The notes under the pieces were generated by a model, which did no database searches, was not told where the DNA came from, and saw only the letters and a program-made list of their open reading frames with translations. Positions 61,031 through 64,000 of a DNA stretch of 64,000 nt are shown one piece after another. Source of the DNA: Desulfovibrio sp. JC022 (GTDB lineage Bacteria; Desulfobacterota; Desulfovibrionia; Desulfovibrionales; Desulfovibrionaceae); NCBI RefSeq assembly GCF_010470665.1, contig NZ_VOPZ01000003.1:1-64000 (forward strand), written 5' to 3'. The position numbers were made by a program, and so were the translations under genes. Numbering within the stretch: position 1 is the stretch's first letter; each line of letters begins with the position of its first letter.

Positions 61031-61687
61031 ATGATTAAACAGAAAGAAATCTTCATGCAGTGTGAAGGAGATGCTTACAGCCGGCGGAATGTAGGTGCGG
61101 GTGAGGTAAAATTCATTGACCGTAAGGTACAGGAATTTCTTTCCGAAATATCAGCTTCCCGTGTCCTTGAAATCGGTTGCGGAGCTGGACACAGACTTGA
61201 TTATCTCGCCTCCTGCCAGGCCGATACAGAATATTTCGGAATTGATCCTTCAAAAAAGGCCACTGAATCATATTCAGGACCTGCCAAACTTTTTCAGGGT
61301 ACTGCTGACTCACTTCCTTTTCCGGATGGGCATATGGATGTGGTTCTTTTCGGTTTCTGCCTGTATCTGTGTGACGTTGAGGATTATTTCATAATAGCAA
61401 AAGAAGCTGACAGGGTACTCGCAGACGGTGGATTTTTAGTCATAATTGATTTTGAACCGCCTTTTCCATACCAGAACTCATATACGCACAAAAAAGGCGT
61501 CTTGAGTACCAAAATGCGCTTTTCAGAGATGTTCAGCTGGCATCCGTCTTATTCGCTTACCTCTGTAATTCCTTTTTCGAACAGGATGGAGAAATACGAT
61601 ACAGATCCTAATGAGCGAATTTCAATCAGTATTTTGCATAAAAAACATGATCTTAACCTACCGCAAGCCCCGTTTGCCGGCAAGTAG
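61031..61687 (+). CDS. Class I SAM-dependent methyltransferase
   Basis: A 218-residue soluble methyltransferase. The SAM-binding motif I is RVLEIGCGAGHRLDYLAS near 41-58; motif II is YFGIDPSKKA; the post-I GHMDVVLFGFCLYLC and FLVIIDFEPPFPYQ segments follow. The N-terminus FMQCEGDAYSRRN resembles methylases found in nonulosonic- (pseudaminic-) acid clusters, but no pseudaminic-acid biosynthesis genes are in the window. The target could be a sugar or glycolipid. Start ATG at 61031. Confidence 0.85.
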   Translation: MIKQKEIFMQCEGDAYSRRNVGAGEVKFIDRKVQEFLSEISASRVLEIGCGAGHRLDYLASCQADTEYFGIDPSKKATESYSGPAKLFQGTADSLPFPDGHMDVVLFGFCLYLCDVEDYFIIAKEADRVLADGGFLVIIDFEPPFPYQNSYTHKKGVLSTKMRFSEMFSWHPSYSLTSVIPFSNRMEKYDTDPNERISISILHKKHDLNLPQAPFAGK

Positions 61688-61709
61688 CCGGCGGTTTAGC
61701 TTCAGGTTT

Positions 61710-62252
61710 TTATTTAATACCTGAATATATCCTCCATTGAGACCGAAGTCTGAGAATGAATCGTGGCAGGCAGTGCCACATTGTTCTTTTGATAAAGTCT
61801 AATGGGGGATTATTTATGATCGTTTCTACACGGAAATCCTTGAACCCGGCATCGCTGAATGCCTGACGGTATTTAGAAAGCCCAAAAGAATGGATTGCAA
61901 TATCCTGCTCCGCAACCTGCCGTTTGAGGTTGCTTTCCTTGTAGCTGGCAATAACCAGTTTTCCGCCGCCTTTGAGGACTCTATGGCATTCCATCATAAG
62001 CAGTTCATGATTTTTAACGTAGTAATCAACTGCAACCATGAAGACCATATCAAACGAGTTATCCTTAAAAGGAAGTGCATCACCAGAATTTATAATATCA
62101 AGCCCATTTAAAGGATCAATATTTGATTCAACGTGAGTCACTTGATTGAGCTTGAACTCGTAGCATCCCGGCCTTGATCCGACTTCGAGAATTTTAAAAC
62201 CGTCTGCTGTCTTGCTGTTAAGCAACTCTTCCAGTTCAGTATATTTAATCAT
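61710..62252 (-). CDS. Class I SAM-dependent methyltransferase (short)
   Basis: A 180-residue methyltransferase-fold protein with FKILEVGSRPGCYEFKLNQ near 18-36 and DALPFKDNSFDMVFMVAVDY, HRVLKGGGKLVIASYKESN. The SAM motif VGSRPG deviates from the usual ExGxGxG (only one Gly after Ser-Arg-Pro), so SAM binding is not certain; glycan-region homologues exist. The frame opens at 62357, but that overlaps the upstream gene; ATG at 62252, seven bases after the stop of the FemAB-like gene, is preferred. It is convergent with the other methyltransferase gene. Confidence 0.75.
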   Translation of the reverse strand: MIKYTELEELLNSKTADGFKILEVGSRPGCYEFKLNQVTHVESNIDPLNGLDIINSGDALPFKDNSFDMVFMVAVDYYVKNHELLMMECHRVLKGGGKLVIASYKESNLKRQVAEQDIAIHSFGLSKYRQAFSDAGFKDFRVETIINNPPLDFIKRTMWHCLPRFILRLRSQWRIYSGIK

Positions 62253-62259
62253 ACTAATT

Positions 62260-63276
62260 CTACTTCTTTTTGGAATTGTGATATTTTTCAGTAAGATCTT
62301 TTCTATAGTTGTTGCATAATTTAATCGCTGAGATGGTCTTCGCTCTGATGAAATCAAGCTCTATATTGTACTGAGTGTAGGATACGAGCTCCCCTCCCCA
62401 CGAAAGTTTAAATTTCATTATGTTGACCTTTTTAGGGTCGCCGGAGTCAGGTTCGGCACCGGCATAATCGAAATACTTAACTTTACGACGTAAGGCTTCC
62501 TTGATGATGTGCCATTGCAAAGCGTAGTTTGCCAGTCTTTTGGATTTATCCCTTCTGGCAGATGGTTCCGTGGTTATTCCTTCAATAAAGCCGACTTGTT
62601 TGCCCCACTTGACTCCAGCCCAGGCCAGAGGCTCGTCATCAAGGACTGCCACAAAATATGAGTAATTATCCAGATCAAGGGAAGATATGTTTTTGATCCT
62701 CTGGGTGTTAATGGTGTTGGTCCGCTGTTTGATCTCTTGCCATTTCCGAACATGAGTCTTGTCGCGAAGGTCAACAACCTTGATCGCAGTCTCGGCAACT
62801 CGTCTGACACTTCGGCGGGTTTCATATTTCAGATTTTTAAAAATGGAATCCTCGCCTTGTGATATATCTAGAACAACAGTGTGTTTCTCTGATTTGGCAA
62901 ACCCCATACTATCAAAGATGTTATCAAAAAGAGAACTAAGCTCTTTGTTCTCCATAAAATGGTAGTATGGAGGGGTTACAGAAACGGATGTAGCCTGAAC
63001 GGACTGAGCAGATCTGAGCATGTATTCTGTCCAGGCTTTGAGTTTGCCTTCTGTGTAGTTTTGACAGGTCGGGCCGTGGATAATGCGCAGCTGATAGGCT
63101 GAGAGCATTTTGGAAACAGCAAGTCCTGCATCTGATGTATGGCAAAAAAAAGGTTCGAGGGAAGCTGTTCCGAAGCAATCACAACAGTCGATGTTGAATG
63201 TTGGATAGAAAACAGTTTTCAGGAAGTTTTCATCCGGCATACGGTGCCAAAAAGACAGCTCAGATTCATATTTCAT
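62260..63276 (-). CDS. FemAB/GNAT-like acyltransferase
   Basis: A 338-residue cytoplasmic protein with two GNAT-type halves. The C-terminal half has the FemAB-family layout: YFVAVLDDEPLAWAGVKWGK, a substrate-binding RRDKSKRLANYALQWHIIKE helix, and a final YFDYAGAEPDSGDP then FKLSWGGELVSY, in which FKxxxGG is characteristic. Family members transfer aminoacyl or acyl groups to peptidoglycan or polysaccharide precursors. It starts 40 bases after the sulfotransferase stop on the same strand and is followed closely by the short methyltransferase gene, so the three probably form an operon. Confidence 0.75.
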   Translation of the reverse strand: MKYESELSFWHRMPDENFLKTVFYPTFNIDCCDCFGTASLEPFFCHTSDAGLAVSKMLSAYQLRIIHGPTCQNYTEGKLKAWTEYMLRSAQSVQATSVSVTPPYYHFMENKELSSLFDNIFDSMGFAKSEKHTVVLDISQGEDSIFKNLKYETRRSVRRVAETAIKVVDLRDKTHVRKWQEIKQRTNTINTQRIKNISSLDLDNYSYFVAVLDDEPLAWAGVKWGKQVGFIEGITTEPSARRDKSKRLANYALQWHIIKEALRRKVKYFDYAGAEPDSGDPKKVNIMKFKLSWGGELVSYTQYNIELDFIRAKTISAIKLCNNYRKDLTEKYHNSKKK

Positions 63277-63315
63277 GCAGGTGTTCCCTTTTATAAAATT
63301 AGCTTAAGGAATTAA

Positions 63316-64000
63316 TTATTGTGGTAATTCATAACTATAGCCAAGCAAATCAAAATCTTTTTTATAGATTTCGTAAACTTTTGCCTGAAGTTCATCTGTA
63401 TAAAAACTCATGAGCCTGCTTGGTTTTGTAGCATTAACTTTTTGAGTAATAGAATTGAATGCATTTTCACTGGCGTTGATTTTTTTCAATACGAATGCAT
63501 AATCTCCATTGAAGTTTTCAATTTTACCCACGAAATCATATTCAATCAGGGGATGGAACATAGCTATGTGCTGCGGCCACCAGTGCCTGTCGAAGTAGGT
63601 AGAATCATCTTTATGTTCATAGAGAAAGTCAACAAGCTGGGCAAAGCTGTATTTTCTTATGTCTCTATAGTAGCCGATATTATGAATGATGGACGATTTA
63701 TCTTGAATCCTGTTTTTCCATGCGGAGACTAGTCTACTGTACGGGTTTCTTACAAATGTGAATTTAAAGTAGGATGGATCTGCAATTAGTGAAGTTATTT
63801 CCTTTTCAATCTTAATTTCTTTTTCAACATGTCCATACCAGTGATCTCGATACCACATGTATTCTTCCCTATTGGAAAATTTTTTCCCCGTAAGCTCTTC
63901 TATCGCAGTCTGTAGAACTTTTGATGACGCATTCTTACCAATGTTTACAAAAAGCATTTTGTTTTTTTTGCTTACTTTAATATGTCCGCTGACATCAGAG
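63316..64000 (-). CDS. Partial sulfotransferase-family protein (5' end outside window)
   Basis: The visible 228 residues are PAPS-dependent sulfotransferase-like (Sulfotransfer_2 type): 5'-phosphosulfate loop FVNIGKNASSKVLQ, 3'-phosphate motif FTFVRNPYSRLVSAWKNRI near the middle, a YDFVGKIENFNGDYAFVLKKI segment, and a C-terminal KDFDLLGYSY end. An ATG exists at 63957, but the frame is open to the window edge (SDVSGHIKVSKKNKMLFVNIG) and HIKVSKKNKMLFV matches the strand usually found before the P-loop, so the true start is most likely beyond 64000. The cysC at 45.3 kb could supply PAPS. Acceptor unknown; an operon with the FemAB-like and short methyltransferase genes is probable. Confidence 0.82.
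   Translation of the reverse strand, partial: SDVSGHIKVSKKNKMLFVNIGKNASSKVLQTAIEELTGKKFSNREEYMWYRDHWYGHVEKEIKIEKEITSLIADPSYFKFTFVRNPYSRLVSAWKNRIQDKSSIIHNIGYYRDIRKYSFAQLVDFLYEHKDDSTYFDRHWWPQHIAMFHPLIEYDFVGKIENFNGDYAFVLKKINASENAFNSITQKVNATKPSRLMSFYTDELQAKVYEIYKKDFDLLGYSYELPQ

Overview
The window looks like a chromosomal segment from a marine-type sulfate-reducing deltaproteobacterium of the Desulfovibrionaceae (Desulfovibrio/Maridesulfovibrio group). This is inference from gene content: NtrY/NtrX with a DUF4390 partner, a stand-alone acetyl-CoA synthetase beside a Pat-type acetyltransferase, a short B12-dependent MetH, a bacterial STT3/PglB oligosaccharyltransferase, and a GCCGCCGGAGGCAT-tailed palindromic repeat of a kind I associate with these genomes. 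No 16S gene or phylogenetic marker was compared.

1-24 kb: housekeeping and signalling. A partial PilZ-like gene is followed by cobS, two tail-to-tail histidine kinases, a PNPOx-fold protein, acs and, divergent from acs, a Pat-like protein acetyltransferase. Next come an LPG-synthase-type membrane protein, a stretch of stem-loops, a secreted beta-carbonic-anhydrase-like protein that has lost both zinc cysteines, and a diguanylate cyclase. A minus-strand operon then runs DUF4390 - ntrY - HD-GYP response regulator - ntrX, and a 1228-residue DUF748/AsmA-like protein follows.

24-41 kb: two small genes, and a TPR-metallo-beta-lactamase fusion lying between two identical 46-bp palindromic terminators. 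Then transketolase, rpiB, tRNA-Tyr, a translationally coupled rpoH operon, metH, a thioredoxin-like lipoprotein, a short N-acetylglutamate synthase, hpt, a zinc-ribbon/DUF3426 protein with a long Pro-Glu repeat, and radA behind a 42-bp perfect palindrome.

42-64 kb: a cell-surface and glycan region. It holds wecB, an MscS-type channel, APS kinase, a KAS III-like enzyme, a GT9 glycosyltransferase, a small CPBP intramembrane protease, gspD, gspE, STT3/PglB, a major secreted protein with 25 N-X-S/T sequons and a Cys-containing C-terminal sorting tail, an acyltransferase-3/SGNH enzyme, a Gfo/Idh/MocA dehydrogenase, two methyltransferases, a FemAB-like enzyme and a partial sulfotransferase.

The most interesting hypothesis is that this last block contains a surface-glycoprotein system. 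The abundant protein at 55575-57611 would be exported by Sec, N-glycosylated by the OST encoded just upstream, moved through a type II secretion route (gspD/gspE are in the same run of genes), and processed at its SGC C-terminal signal by the CPBP glutamic-type protease (MrtJ/myxosortase-like). Neighbouring enzymes could supply or decorate the glycan, including sulfation from PAPS made by the APS kinase.
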